A stretch of 37,824 bases of DNA, from contig JAUNDE010000017.1 in assembly GCA_030526265.1 (NCBI GenBank), forward strand, positions 1 to 37,824, written 5' to 3'. The position numbers and the translations under genes were made by a program. This document shows positions 1 through 8,118 of the stretch, piece by piece (position 1 is the stretch's first letter; each line of letters begins with the position of its first letter). This stretch comes from Eubacteriales bacterium. GTDB taxonomy: Bacteria; Bacillota; Clostridia; Lachnospirales; Lachnospiraceae. The notes under the pieces are model-generated. The model had not been told where the DNA came from. It was given only the letters and a program-made list of their open reading frames with translations, and did no database searches.

Positions 1-867
1 GATAATGGAAATGCAACGACTGTTTCTCATGAAAATGCGGGCTATCTGGATGTGGGACCGGTTGACTTTGGCGAAAATGCGAGAAGAGACATGGTGCTTA
101 CATTGGAGGAAATGGGATTTGAAATTGAATCCTCTTATCATGAGGAAGCGCCTGCCCAGCATGAGATTGACTTTACACAGGGGGAAGCGCTTGAGACTGC
201 AGATGCACTGATGACGTTCAAATTCGCATTAAGAAGTATCGCGAAACGCTTTGGCATGTATGCTACATTTATGCCAAAGCCAAAGATGGATCTTCCGGGA
301 TCAGGGCTACATCTTAATATTTCCATGTATAAAGATGGGAAAAATCTGTTTGATGCCGATGATAATAAGATTGTCACAGAAGATGCAAAACATTTTATCG
401 GAGGAATTCTGTCTCACACAGAAGGAATGTGTGCGATCACAAACCCGATCGTGAATTCTTATAAGAGACTTCTTACAAGTCCGGGGGTGACCAGAGATAT
501 TAAATGGTCAACAAAGAGCAATAAGTGTGCGGTGAGAATGAGACGCATTTTCGGAGAATCAAAGGTTGAAGTGCGTTTCCCTGACCCGTCTGCAAATCCA
601 TATCTGGCAATTGCGCTATGTATTGCTTCCGGTCTTGACGGTATGCACAGACAGATCGATCCGGACGAATGGTGCTCTAATCATAAGAAAATCCTGCCGG
701 GAAATCTGAAGGATGCACTTCGCAGGTTCAAAGAGGACAGCTATCTGTTCGAAGTTTTGGGAAAAGGATTTTGTGATTCCTATATCGATATAAAAACACA
801 GGAATGGGATGACTATATGATACAGGTATCAGATTGGGAAATATCAAGATATTTGAATAAAATGTAA
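1..867 (+). CDS. glnA: Glutamine synthetase family protein, 5'-truncated by window edge
   Basis: The reading frame is open from base 1 and gives the C-terminal 288 residues; a full type I glutamine synthetase is about 440 residues, so roughly 150 are missing upstream. Glutamine synthetase joins ammonia to glutamate using ATP. Visible family blocks are APAQHEIDF, GSGLHLNISM, NSYKRL and VEVRFPDPSANPYLA. The segment after NSYKRL normally reads VPGYEAP and carries the Glu flap, with an NRS..R motif after it. Here it reads LLTSPGVTRDIKW and KSNKCAVRMRR, so the flap glutamate and part of the ATP/phosphate-binding arginine pattern look replaced. It may be a divergent glutamine synthetase or a related ligase. 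An ANTAR regulator gene follows 30 bp downstream, a known clostridial arrangement. Confidence 0.85.
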   Translation, partial: DNGNATTVSHENAGYLDVGPVDFGENARRDMVLTLEEMGFEIESSYHEEAPAQHEIDFTQGEALETADALMTFKFALRSIAKRFGMYATFMPKPKMDLPGSGLHLNISMYKDGKNLFDADDNKIVTEDAKHFIGGILSHTEGMCAITNPIVNSYKRLLTSPGVTRDIKWSTKSNKCAVRMRRIFGESKVEVRFPDPSANPYLAIALCIASGLDGMHRQIDPDEWCSNHKKILPGNLKDALRRFKEDSYLFEVLGKGFCDSYIDIKTQEWDDYMIQVSDWEISRYLNKM

Positions 868-897
868 CTTTGAATCATATTTCGAAAGGTATGAGAA

Positions 898-1446
898 ATG
901 GGTAGTATACTTGTTGCGATGCCCAAATATGAGAATTCAAAACAGATAGCAGGCATTCTCAGGGAATGTGGTCTATATCTTGATATAGAGGTCTGTTCTA
1001 CAGGAGCGGATGTGCTAAGAGTCTTACATGACAGAGATTTTGGCGTGATCGTATGTACAAAACGGCTGTGTGATATGGGCTATGCAGAACTTGCAGAATA
1101 TCTTCCGAACTATTTTGGAATGATTGTTCTTACGAAGGATCCTTCTCTGGAAACTGTTTCGGATCAGATGGTCAAACTGATGCTGCCGCTGAAGGGGAGC
1201 GAGCTCAAGTCGACAATAGAAATGATGACAAATGAGTTCTGCTATCAGATCAGACGGAAGAAGAGAAAGGCCCCCAAACGCAGCGTGAAAGAACAGAAAA
1301 TGATTGATGATGCAAAAGCAATGCTGATGGAGCGAAACGGAATGAGTGAGCCGGAAGCTTTTCGATACATACAGAAAAACAGTATGGATTATGGAAGGAC
1401 CATGGTGGAATCAGCACAGATGATCCTTATGCTCGGCGAAGAGTGA
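898..1446 (+). CDS. ANTAR-domain RNA-binding regulator with degenerate receiver
   Basis: A 182-residue protein. Residues 1-110 look like a response-regulator receiver fold (start GSILVAMPKYEN). The acidic pocket and the phospho-acceptor Asp are absent: the beta-3 segment reads VIVCTKRL. Residues about 125-180 form an ANTAR domain (helix with MIDDAKAMLMERNGMSEPEAF, then RYIQKNSMDYGRTM). ANTAR proteins bind tandem hairpins in nascent RNA and prevent termination. The gene sits 30 bp after the glutamine synthetase gene with an AAGG ribosome binding site, so the two are probably co-transcribed. A nitrogen-control antiterminator encoded next to glnA is known in solventogenic clostridia; that this one acts in the same way is inference. 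Its activity is unlikely to depend on phosphorylation. Confidence 0.8.
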   Translation: MGSILVAMPKYENSKQIAGILRECGLYLDIEVCSTGADVLRVLHDRDFGVIVCTKRLCDMGYAELAEYLPNYFGMIVLTKDPSLETVSDQMVKLMLPLKGSELKSTIEMMTNEFCYQIRRKKRKAPKRSVKEQKMIDDAKAMLMERNGMSEPEAFRYIQKNSMDYGRTMVESAQMILMLGEE

Positions 1447-1505
1447 GAGCCTGAAAGAAATTGTATTTGGGATGATTGGCTAATTCTTTCATTTGAAAGA
1501 ACAGT

Positions 1506-1540
1506 AAAGGCGGTGGATGGAGTGATTCACCGCCTTTTTA
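1506..1540 (+). terminator. Rho-independent terminator after the ANTAR gene
   Basis: The arms GGCGGTG and CACCGCC form a 7-bp stem with a 12-nt loop, preceded by AAA and followed by TTTTT. It ends the glnA-ANTAR transcript. On the other strand the tail is only three T, so it is a weaker terminator for the convergent minus-strand gene. Confidence 0.85.
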
Positions 1541-1562
1541 GCACTTTTATTTTGAGTCTATA

Positions 1563-2687
1563 TTATCTGGCATTGACAGAGATGCCGTTTACTTCGACTT
1601 CATCATCGATCGGGATGACGAGACATTTCCTTCCGTCAATCATCTGAATATCGATGAGATCAGCCCGTTCCGGGTTCACATTTACAACGATTTCCGGAGT
1701 TTTTACAGAGAACTTTCGTGTGCTTGCGATATTGGAAGCAAGGAGAGTCGTCTGCGCTCCGATATTTTCGTTATAATTTTTATCAAATGCTTCCAGCTTT
1801 TCTTCTGAAATACCGCTTTTTGAGAAAAGACGGCGGACTTCCTGTTTGCCGAGTTCCAGAGGTTCCGGTTCTTCCTTTGACTCTTCGATCATTTCCTGAA
1901 GGTTTTCGTGAATATTTCGGATGACCGAATAGTCACAGTCTTCCTTGAGTGTATTTACAATGATATCCTGGAAGGACTCTTTTTGCGTTCCGGCACTCAT
2001 GACTTCTGTGCAGCCGAGCGTATATTCAACAAAATAATCCTGCAATGCTTCTGGCTTTTTGGAATAGAAAAGCAGGTGATGAAGATCTGAGCTTCTGTCA
2101 TTAAAAGCAGGGAAGAGGAAGCCGTTTGCCGGTTCTCCTACGACCCAGTCCCGGATACGATCCTGAATGGTATTTGTAACTGCATTATAGCAGAGCCCTG
2201 CTTTTGATAATGCGACAGGGCAGATGCAGCAGAGTATATGTTCATATACATTGTCGGAAGCATCGAACATATCCATTCCATCTTTGGAGCGGCCCGGAAC
2301 ATCATACACCGCATGAATCAGAAGAATGAGATAATGCTCGCCGAAATCATACGATTCGATTACTTTATCATAGAACTCCTCGAGAAGAATATCATCTTTT
2401 AATTTGCTTTCTTTCAGCTTAACAAGAGATTCCTGCTTGCCGCCGGATAATTCCTGCTCCAGCGGAAATCCCATATGTATCAGATTCTTTCCGATCGTTC
2501 CGGAAAGCGTTTTTTTGAAGATTTCATAATATTTGAAACATTCTTCCTCCGGAAGTGATAAAAAAGCTTCCTTGAATTCCAGTTTTTTTTCCTTGTCACC
2601 ATCTACGTAACATCCGCATATCCTTGTAATCGCACAGTTCTCAGGAGAGAACTGTTTGCGTATTTCCAAAACTTCTTTTTTATTCAT
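1563..2687 (-). CDS. DUF4317 family protein, function unknown
   Basis: A 374-residue soluble protein with no signal peptide or membrane segment. It resembles the DUF4317 family common in Lachnospiraceae and relatives. The start is placed at MNKKEVLEIRKQF, where an AGAGG element lies 11 nt upstream; an in-frame extension of 17 residues has no ribosome binding site and overlaps the promoter. Visible blocks include NCAITRICGCYVD near the N-terminus and NDRSSDLHHLLFYSKKPE in the middle. No catalytic motif is recognised. It is transcribed alone from a good promoter whose spacer is a perfect palindrome, so it is probably under a specific repressor. Function is not inferred. Confidence 0.8.
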   Translation of the reverse strand: MNKKEVLEIRKQFSPENCAITRICGCYVDGDKEKKLEFKEAFLSLPEEECFKYYEIFKKTLSGTIGKNLIHMGFPLEQELSGGKQESLVKLKESKLKDDILLEEFYDKVIESYDFGEHYLILLIHAVYDVPGRSKDGMDMFDASDNVYEHILCCICPVALSKAGLCYNAVTNTIQDRIRDWVVGEPANGFLFPAFNDRSSDLHHLLFYSKKPEALQDYFVEYTLGCTEVMSAGTQKESFQDIIVNTLKEDCDYSVIRNIHENLQEMIEESKEEPEPLELGKQEVRRLFSKSGISEEKLEAFDKNYNENIGAQTTLLASNIASTRKFSVKTPEIVVNVNPERADLIDIQMIDGRKCLVIPIDDEVEVNGISVNAR

Positions 2688-2728
2688 ATTAAGTAAAACC
2701 TCTGACTTTCTAATCGAAATGATAAAAT

Positions 2729-2757
2729 ATTCTAGCACAATTTTGTTGTGCTTACAA
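2729..2757 (-). promoter_or_regulatory. Promoter of the DUF4317 gene with palindromic spacer
   Basis: On the minus strand TTGTAA (2757-2752), a 17-bp spacer and TAGAAT (2734-2729) form a near-consensus sigma-A promoter about 40 bp before the chosen start. The spacer and its edges (2734-2752) form a perfect inverted repeat, AGCACAA-N5-TTGTGCT. Its position between the -35 and -10 boxes is typical of a repressor operator. Which protein binds it is unknown. Confidence 0.6.
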
Positions 2758-2815
2758 ATAATAATATTTTAAGAACCTGAGGGAATAATCAGAAATGATA
2801 TATCGTGAAAAAAGA

Positions 2816-2841
2816 GTAATATCCGGGGAAATATCATACTA
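2816..2841 (+). promoter_or_regulatory. Possible sporulation-sigma promoter of the first D,D-carboxypeptidase
   Basis: CATACTA (2835-2841) resembles the -10 of sigma-G/sigma-E promoters, and GTAATAT (2816-2822) could be a sigma-E-like -35. The 12-bp spacing is shorter than usual, so this is tentative. No good sigma-A promoter was seen here. Confidence 0.25.
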
Positions 2842-2866
2842 CAATAGTAATAATCGAAAAAAATAG

Positions 2867-4102
2867 ATGAGTGATTCTATGAAAAAAATCGCAGTCCTGG
2901 TATTGTGTGTTCTGATGTGTATGCAGAGCGTGACATGCAATACGGGTATGTCTCATGTTTTTGCAGAAGAGACGAAAGAAACGCAGGCGGAAGATGGGGA
3001 GCAGACGGAGGAGGAAAAAGAAGGCGTATCGATCAGTGCACCGGAAGGAATCCTTATGGAAGCTTCGACGGGTAAGGTCATCTATGAGAAAAATGCAGAC
3101 GACGTTCGCCCGCCGGCAAGCGTAACAAAGATTATGACATTATTGTTGATTTTTGATGCGATTGATGCAGGAAAGATCACGTTAGATGAGGAAGTGCAGG
3201 TGTCAGAGTTCGCCGCGTCGATGGGAGGATCACAGGTGTTTCTGGAGCCGGGAGAGATCCAGACCGTGGAGACAATGATCAAATGTATCGCGGTGGCAAG
3301 CGCCAACGACGCATGTGTGGCAATGGCGGAACATATCTGTGGAAGTGAAGAAGAATTTGTAAATCAAATGAACGAGCGGGCAAAGTCTCTCGGAATGGAA
3401 AATACAAATTTTGTAAACTGTAACGGTCTGGATACAGATGGGCATGTGACTTCAGCGAGAGACATCGCTATCATGTCCAGAGAGCTGATTACAAAATATC
3501 CGCAAATTCATGACTACTCTATGATCTGGATGGAAAACATTACCCATCATACGGCGAAGGGAGACAGTGAATTCGGTCTTACGAATACAAATAAATTAGT
3601 GCGGCAATATCAATACACAACCGGATTAAAGACGGGAGCGACTGACAAGGCAAAGTTCTGTGTATCTGCGACAGCGAAGAAGAATGAGATGGAAATGATC
3701 GCAGTCATTATGGCAGCAGAGAATTCAAAGGAACGATTCAGGGATGCGATGACCTTACTGAACTATGGATTCGGGAAATGTGTCAAGTATATTGATGACG
3801 GAATCGAGGCACTTCCGAACGCAGAAGTAGAGCGGGGAGAAAAAGACGAAGTATCCGTTCGTCAGAAAGAAAAGTTTGAGTACATAGATACCGAGGGGCA
3901 GGATTTGTCAGAGATTAAAAAGAAAATTGAATTGTATGAGAAAGTCAAAGCTCCTGTAAAGAAAAATGATAAAGTAGGTGAGGTAATCTATTCCCTGAAT
4001 GGGGAGAAAATCGGCAGTGCTGATATTATAGCATGTGAGGATATTGATGCGATGGATTATAAGATCGCACTTGAGAATGCGTTGGATGAACTGTTTTTGT
4101 AA
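2867..4102 (+). CDS. D-alanyl-D-alanine carboxypeptidase (PBP5/DacF type)
   Basis: A 411-residue serine D,D-carboxypeptidase that removes the terminal D-Ala from peptidoglycan stem peptides outside the membrane. An N-terminal hydrophobic segment (KKIAVLVLCVLMCMQS) is a signal peptide. The three active-site motifs are in order: SVTK (Ser85), SAN (145-147) and KTG (255-257). The C-terminal part (about 300-390) fits the PBP5 C-terminal beta domain; the tail is only mildly amphipathic. The start codon is uncertain: an internal Met four codons later begins MKKIA, and neither has a strong ribosome binding site. It is monocistronic or shares weak read-through with the next gene. It is one of two paralogues in the window. 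Confidence 0.88.
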   Translation: MSDSMKKIAVLVLCVLMCMQSVTCNTGMSHVFAEETKETQAEDGEQTEEEKEGVSISAPEGILMEASTGKVIYEKNADDVRPPASVTKIMTLLLIFDAIDAGKITLDEEVQVSEFAASMGGSQVFLEPGEIQTVETMIKCIAVASANDACVAMAEHICGSEEEFVNQMNERAKSLGMENTNFVNCNGLDTDGHVTSARDIAIMSRELITKYPQIHDYSMIWMENITHHTAKGDSEFGLTNTNKLVRQYQYTTGLKTGATDKAKFCVSATAKKNEMEMIAVIMAAENSKERFRDAMTLLNYGFGKCVKYIDDGIEALPNAEVERGEKDEVSVRQKEKFEYIDTEGQDLSEIKKKIELYEKVKAPVKKNDKVGEVIYSLNGEKIGSADIIACEDIDAMDYKIALENALDELFL

Positions 4103-4154
4103 TAAGATGCTTGAAATCGGAAAGAACGATCTGGAATTTCTTTTTTGAATATGC

Positions 4155-4183
4155 TTCACAAAAAAATGAAATAATGATACTAT
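4155..4183 (+). promoter_or_regulatory. Candidate sigma-A promoter of the metallophosphoesterase gene
   Basis: TTCACA (4155-4160), a 17-bp spacer and TACTAT (4178-4183), about 60 bp before the start codon. A small inverted repeat (TTTCGG at 4183-4188, CCGAAA at 4204-4209) overlaps the predicted start of the transcript. Confidence 0.45.
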
Positions 4184-4245
4184 TTCGGTGAGGGATTTTT
4201 ATTCCGAAACATATATTTCTTGAATTTTCAGAAACGTGGTAAGGT

Positions 4246-5223
4246 ATGAAAAGAGCAAAAAAGAAAAAACAAGGCATGATTATCAAAAGAATAAAGAAGA
4301 TCTTAAAGAAATGGAAAAAGTCCTGGGAACAGACTGGCCCGGAATGTACGGCTGCGCTTATAGGAGTTGGGATTTTGAGTGCATTACTTGAGATCAAAAA
4401 AGAATTGAGTGAATTCTGTGTTCGAAAGTATACTTTAAAAGTGCCATATGAGTCAGAGAACGGAGAAGCAGTGAAAGTAATCTTTGTATCGGATCTTCAT
4501 GGAAAGCAGTATGGAAAAAACAATGTATCATTGATTCGGGCAATAAAGGAGGAACAGCCGGACTTTATTTTGTCAGGAGGAGACATTCTGACACGAAGCG
4601 AAGAAGCGACAGATCATACTGCGATCCGATTTTATCAGAATTTATCAGAGATCTGTCCGGTATATGCTGCAAATGGTAATCATGAACAGCGTATGAAGGA
4701 AAACTCTGAATACTACGGTTTCAGATATGCGAGGATGAAAAAACAGCTTGAGAATTCCGGGGTTAAGATTCTGGAAAATGAATCCGTTGATATAGATATG
4801 AAAGGGATTCCGGTTACAATAACCGGATTTGAGACTCCTTTGAAATGCTACAGTCATTTTAAATCGGTTCCACTTGATCTGTCAGAAATGATCGAGCGAA
4901 TCGGAATGGCGGAAAGAGAGCGTTTTCAGATTTTGCTTGCCCATAATCCTGCATATATGAAGCAGTATGCAGACTGGGGAAGCAAACTGACACTGTCCGG
5001 ACATTTGCACGGAGGACTTGTGCGTATCCCTGGAATCGGCGGCCTGATTACGCCTCAGGCAAGATTATTTCCAAAATATTCCGGTGATATGTATATCAAA
5101 GATAATAAAGCATGTATTGTCAGCAGAGGCCTGGGGACACATACAGTGAATATTCGTTTGTTCAATATGCCTGAAGTAGTGTCGATCACATTGCTTCCCA
5201 AAAACACAAATCATAAAAAGTAG
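4246..5223 (+). CDS. Metallophosphoesterase, YaeI-like
   Basis: A 325-residue calcineurin-type phosphoesterase with a full set of metal-binding motifs: SDLHG (82-86), GGDIL (111-115), NGNHE (143-147), LAHNP and SGHLHGG. The N-terminal 35 residues are very rich in Lys/Arg, followed by a short hydrophobic stretch (AALIGVGILSALL), which suggests association with the inner membrane face. Family members hydrolyse phosphodiesters or pyrophosphates; YaeI-like proteins are linked to lipid head groups, but the substrate here is not known. An AAGG element precedes the start, and a strong terminator follows the gene. Confidence 0.85.
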   Translation: MKRAKKKKQGMIIKRIKKILKKWKKSWEQTGPECTAALIGVGILSALLEIKKELSEFCVRKYTLKVPYESENGEAVKVIFVSDLHGKQYGKNNVSLIRAIKEEQPDFILSGGDILTRSEEATDHTAIRFYQNLSEICPVYAANGNHEQRMKENSEYYGFRYARMKKQLENSGVKILENESVDIDMKGIPVTITGFETPLKCYSHFKSVPLDLSEMIERIGMAERERFQILLAHNPAYMKQYADWGSKLTLSGHLHGGLVRIPGIGGLITPQARLFPKYSGDMYIKDNKACIVSRGLGTHTVNIRLFNMPEVVSITLLPKNTNHKK

Positions 5224-5247
5224 AATAAAATGGAATTGTTCGATCAG

Positions 5248-5282
5248 GGATTCTGTCAGTATTCTGGCAGAATTCTTTTTCT
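5248..5282 (+). terminator. Rho-independent terminator after the metallophosphoesterase gene
   Basis: ATTCTGTCA and TGGCAGAAT form a 9-bp stem (one G-U pair) with a 6-nt loop, followed by TTCTTTTTCTT. It overlaps the -35 box of the scpA promoter. Confidence 0.8.
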
Positions 5283-5310
5283 TGTGAAATACAGAAAAAT
5301 CAAGTATAAT
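5282..5310 (+). promoter_or_regulatory. Sigma-A promoter of scpA-scpB
   Basis: TTGTGA (5282-5287), a 17-bp spacer and a perfect TATAAT (5305-5310), ending 33 bp before the scpA start codon. Confidence 0.75.
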
Positions 5311-5343
5311 AATTTAGTTAAAATATATTGGGAGAGAATTGCC

Positions 5344-6087
5344 ATGGGAATACCGGTAAAGTTACAGGTGTTTGAAGGTCCATTGGATCTTTTGCTTCAC
5401 CTGATCGATGAAAATAAAATAGATATTTATGATATTCCGATCGTGGAAATTACAAACCAGTATATGGAATATATTAAAGCGATGGAACAGAGTGATATGA
5501 ATGTTATGAGTGAGTTTCTGCTAATGGCAGCCACTCTGTTGGATATCAAGTGTCGTATGTTACTTCCGAAGGAGGTCAATGAAGACGGGGAAGAGGAAGA
5601 TCCGAGACAGGAACTTGTGGAACAGCTCCTTCAGTATAAAATGTATAAATATATGTCTTATGAATTGAAAGACCGACAGTTTAATGGAGAGCGGTTAATG
5701 TATCGTGAACCGAATATACCAAAAGAGGTTCAAAATTATGTGGAGCCGGTCGATCTTGATGAATTACTTGGTGATCTGACGATCGGAAAGCTTCGAGTTA
5801 TCTTTGAAGATGTGATGAAGAAACAGACGGATAAAATTGACCCTGTCAGAAGCCGTTTTGGTAAGATTGAGAAAGAAGAAGTAACTGTTGAAGAAAAATT
5901 ATCGTATGTAGAAGAGTATGCGATGAACAATAAACGGTTCAGTTTTCGTCAATTGTTGAACAGACAGAGTTCCAAAACACAGATTGTAGTGACTTTCCTT
6001 GCAATATTGGAGCTTATGAAAGCCGGAAAGATAACGATAGAACAGGAACAGCCTTTTGATGATATTCTCATCACATCACAGATGTAA
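5344..6087 (+). CDS. scpA: Segregation and condensation protein A (kleisin)
   Basis: A 247-residue kleisin that bridges the two SMC heads and binds ScpB in the bacterial condensin, which acts on the nucleoid. Typical sequence: VKLQVFEGPLDLLLHLIDEN at the start, then IYDIPIVEITNQYMEYI, an acidic linker, and a C-terminal winged helix (FRQLLNRQSSKTQIVVTFLAILELMK). The start at MGIPVKL is chosen because GGGAGAG lies 8 nt upstream; an upstream in-frame Met would place the promoter inside the gene. It is followed 26 bp later by scpB, the usual partner. Confidence 0.95.
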   Translation: MGIPVKLQVFEGPLDLLLHLIDENKIDIYDIPIVEITNQYMEYIKAMEQSDMNVMSEFLLMAATLLDIKCRMLLPKEVNEDGEEEDPRQELVEQLLQYKMYKYMSYELKDRQFNGERLMYREPNIPKEVQNYVEPVDLDELLGDLTIGKLRVIFEDVMKKQTDKIDPVRSRFGKIEKEEVTVEEKLSYVEEYAMNNKRFSFRQLLNRQSSKTQIVVTFLAILELMKAGKITIEQEQPFDDILITSQM

Positions 6088-6113
6088 GAAAGGTATTAGA
6101 AAGGTAGTACAAC

Positions 6114-6683
6114 ATGGAAATCAGCAGGATAGAAGGTATTATTGAGGCAATCCTTTTTACAATGGGAGATTCTGTAGAATTATCAAAGATTGCCATTGCT
6201 ATTGAACAGGATGAGGAGACTACAAGAAAGATCATACATAATATGATGGACAAGTATGAGCAAGAGGATCGTGGTATCCGGATTATCGAACTTGAGGATT
6301 CTTTTCAGATGTGTACAAAACCGGATATGTATGAATATCTGATTCGAATAGCCAAACAGCCGAGAAAATATGTTCTGACGGATGTGCAGCTCGAGACACT
6401 GTCGATCATTGCATACAAACAGCCTGTCACAAAGCTTGAAATCGAAAAGATCCGGGGCGTAAAATCGGATCATGCGGTTAATCGTCTTGTGGAATATAAC
6501 CTTGTCTGTGAAGTGGGAAGGATGAATGTTCCGGGGAGACCGATTTTGTTTGGGACAACAGAGGAATTCCTTAGAAGATTCAGTATTCAGTCTCTTGATA
6601 ATCTTCCAAGTATGAATCCGGAGCAGATCGAGGATTTTAAGACAGAGGCAGAGGAAGAAGTACAGCTGAAGCTGAATATCTGA
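6114..6683 (+). CDS. scpB: Segregation and condensation protein B
   Basis: A 189-residue dimeric winged-helix protein that binds the ScpA linker and completes the SMC-ScpAB condensin. The sequence ISRIEGIIEAILFTMGDSVE, the block QLETLSIIAYKQPVTKLEIE and the C-terminal VPGRPILFGTTEEFLRRF are family hallmarks. An AGAAAGG element precedes the start. It is in an operon with scpA. Confidence 0.96.
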   Translation: MEISRIEGIIEAILFTMGDSVELSKIAIAIEQDEETTRKIIHNMMDKYEQEDRGIRIIELEDSFQMCTKPDMYEYLIRIAKQPRKYVLTDVQLETLSIIAYKQPVTKLEIEKIRGVKSDHAVNRLVEYNLVCEVGRMNVPGRPILFGTTEEFLRRFSIQSLDNLPSMNPEQIEDFKTEAEEEVQLKLNI

Positions 6684-6721
6684 TTTGTGAACTGATAATT
6701 ATGATTTCACTGTTTCAGACA

Positions 6722-6750
6722 GTATTATTTATGATCTGATCTCATACATA
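6722..6750 (+). promoter_or_regulatory. Candidate sigma-E promoter of the dacB-like gene
   Basis: GTATTAT (6722-6728), a 14-bp spacer and CATACATA (6743-6750) fit the sigma-E pattern of Bacillus/Clostridia (-10 near CATACANT, 13-15 bp spacing). The downstream gene sits where dacB, a sigma-E gene, lies in Bacillus. Transcription would start near 6757. Confidence 0.4.
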
Positions 6751-6779
6751 TTAATGATACGCGACGACGAAAGCGGTGT

Positions 6780-8069
6780 ATGGAAGTGGATGAGAGAAGA
6801 TATCATAGAACACTCCGCAGAATGCTGGCCTGTGTGATCGTTTCGGTGATTGTGACCGGTTCGGTAGGTATAGCCGGGTGGTCAGATGCAAATACAGTTT
6901 TTGCAGAAACAGGAGATGTAAAGGAAGAAAATGGAAATGAATTTACCGATTCATTGTATGCAAAATCGGCAGTTCTCATGGATGGCGACAGTGGAAGGAT
7001 TCTGTTTGGAAAGGACGCTGACACTCCGCGCCCGATGGCGAGTACGACGAAAATCATGACATGCATCATCGCTCTGGAATATATGCAGGATGAAAATGAA
7101 ATAGCAGAAGTATCTGAAAATGCGGCCAGACAGCCGAAAGTACATTTGAATGTGAAGCAGGGACAACAGTTTTATCTGAAGGACCTGCTTTATTCTTTGA
7201 TGCTGGAATCGCACAATGACAGTGCGGTCATCATAGCAGAGCATATAGGCGGAAGTGTACGGGGATTTTCTGAACTGATGAATGAAAAGGCAAGGGAAAT
7301 TGGCTGTGAAAATACATATTTTATCACGCCGAATGGTTTGGATGCATCGGATGAAAATGGTACGCATTCTACTACAGCCGGAGAGCTTGCAAAAATGATG
7401 AAGTATTGTGTTGTGGATTCACCTAAAAAGAGTGATTTCATTGAGGTTACAGGGACAAGGAACTATTCTTTTCAGGATGTTGCGTGTACACAGACCTATT
7501 CCTGTACGAATCACAATGCATTTCTTGATATGATGGAGGGTGCCATTTCCGGCAAAACAGGTTTTACCGGAGATGCGGGATACTGTTATGTTGGGGCGCT
7601 TCAAAAAGACGGGAAAACGATGATCGTGGCACTTCTGGCATGCGGATGGCCGAACAATAAGAGTTATAAATGGTCTGATACGAAGGCTCTTATGAAGTAT
7701 GGACTGGAACATTACACAAAGAAAAAAATATGGAAAGCCCCGGAGCTTCCGTCGGTTCAGATTGAAAATGGTGTGCCGGACGATGAGATTTTAGGGAATC
7801 GCGCAAGTGTCGGTGTGATGGTTGAAAAGCCCGCAACAGACTGGCAGTATTTGTTGCGGGATGATGAGGAAGTGCGTATATCAGTCGATATGGAAGAATC
7901 GGTCAGAGCACCGGTTAAACAGGGGGAAGTGCTTGGCACGCTGACTTATAATCTGAATGGGGATGAGATCGGCAGGTGGAATATCATTTCGGTGAATCAT
8001 AAAGAAAAAAGAACTCTGTTTTGGTGTTTGGCAATCGTTTTTCAAATGTGTATTAAAATAAATCAATAA
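6780..8069 (+). CDS. dacB: D-alanyl-D-alanine carboxypeptidase, dacB-like
   Basis: A 429-residue penicillin-binding carboxypeptidase exported by an N-terminal signal segment (residues 15-33, LACVIVSVIVTGSVGIAGW). Active-site motifs: STTK (Ser88-Lys91), SHN (144-146) and KTG (259-261). A hydrophobic C-terminus (LFWCLAIVFQMCI) may anchor it in the membrane. Gene order scpA-scpB-carboxypeptidase matches Bacillus, where dacB trims cross-links in the spore cortex; a sigma-E-like promoter in the 96-bp gap supports a sporulation role, but this is inference. The ribosome binding site before the chosen ATG is weak, so the exact start is uncertain. It is not followed by spmAB as in Bacillus. Confidence 0.85.
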   Translation: MEVDERRYHRTLRRMLACVIVSVIVTGSVGIAGWSDANTVFAETGDVKEENGNEFTDSLYAKSAVLMDGDSGRILFGKDADTPRPMASTTKIMTCIIALEYMQDENEIAEVSENAARQPKVHLNVKQGQQFYLKDLLYSLMLESHNDSAVIIAEHIGGSVRGFSELMNEKAREIGCENTYFITPNGLDASDENGTHSTTAGELAKMMKYCVVDSPKKSDFIEVTGTRNYSFQDVACTQTYSCTNHNAFLDMMEGAISGKTGFTGDAGYCYVGALQKDGKTMIVALLACGWPNNKSYKWSDTKALMKYGLEHYTKKKIWKAPELPSVQIENGVPDDEILGNRASVGVMVEKPATDWQYLLRDDEEVRISVDMEESVRAPVKQGEVLGTLTYNLNGDEIGRWNIISVNHKEKRTLFWCLAIVFQMCIKINQ

Positions 8070-8118
8070 AAATGATTAAAAACGCCACTTTTCAATTAGA
8101 GATAACTATGATAGTATT

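Noticed and set aside
4110-4150. Terminator after the first carboxypeptidase gene
   Set aside because: There is a T run, but the pairing upstream is weak and interrupted, so I do not call it.
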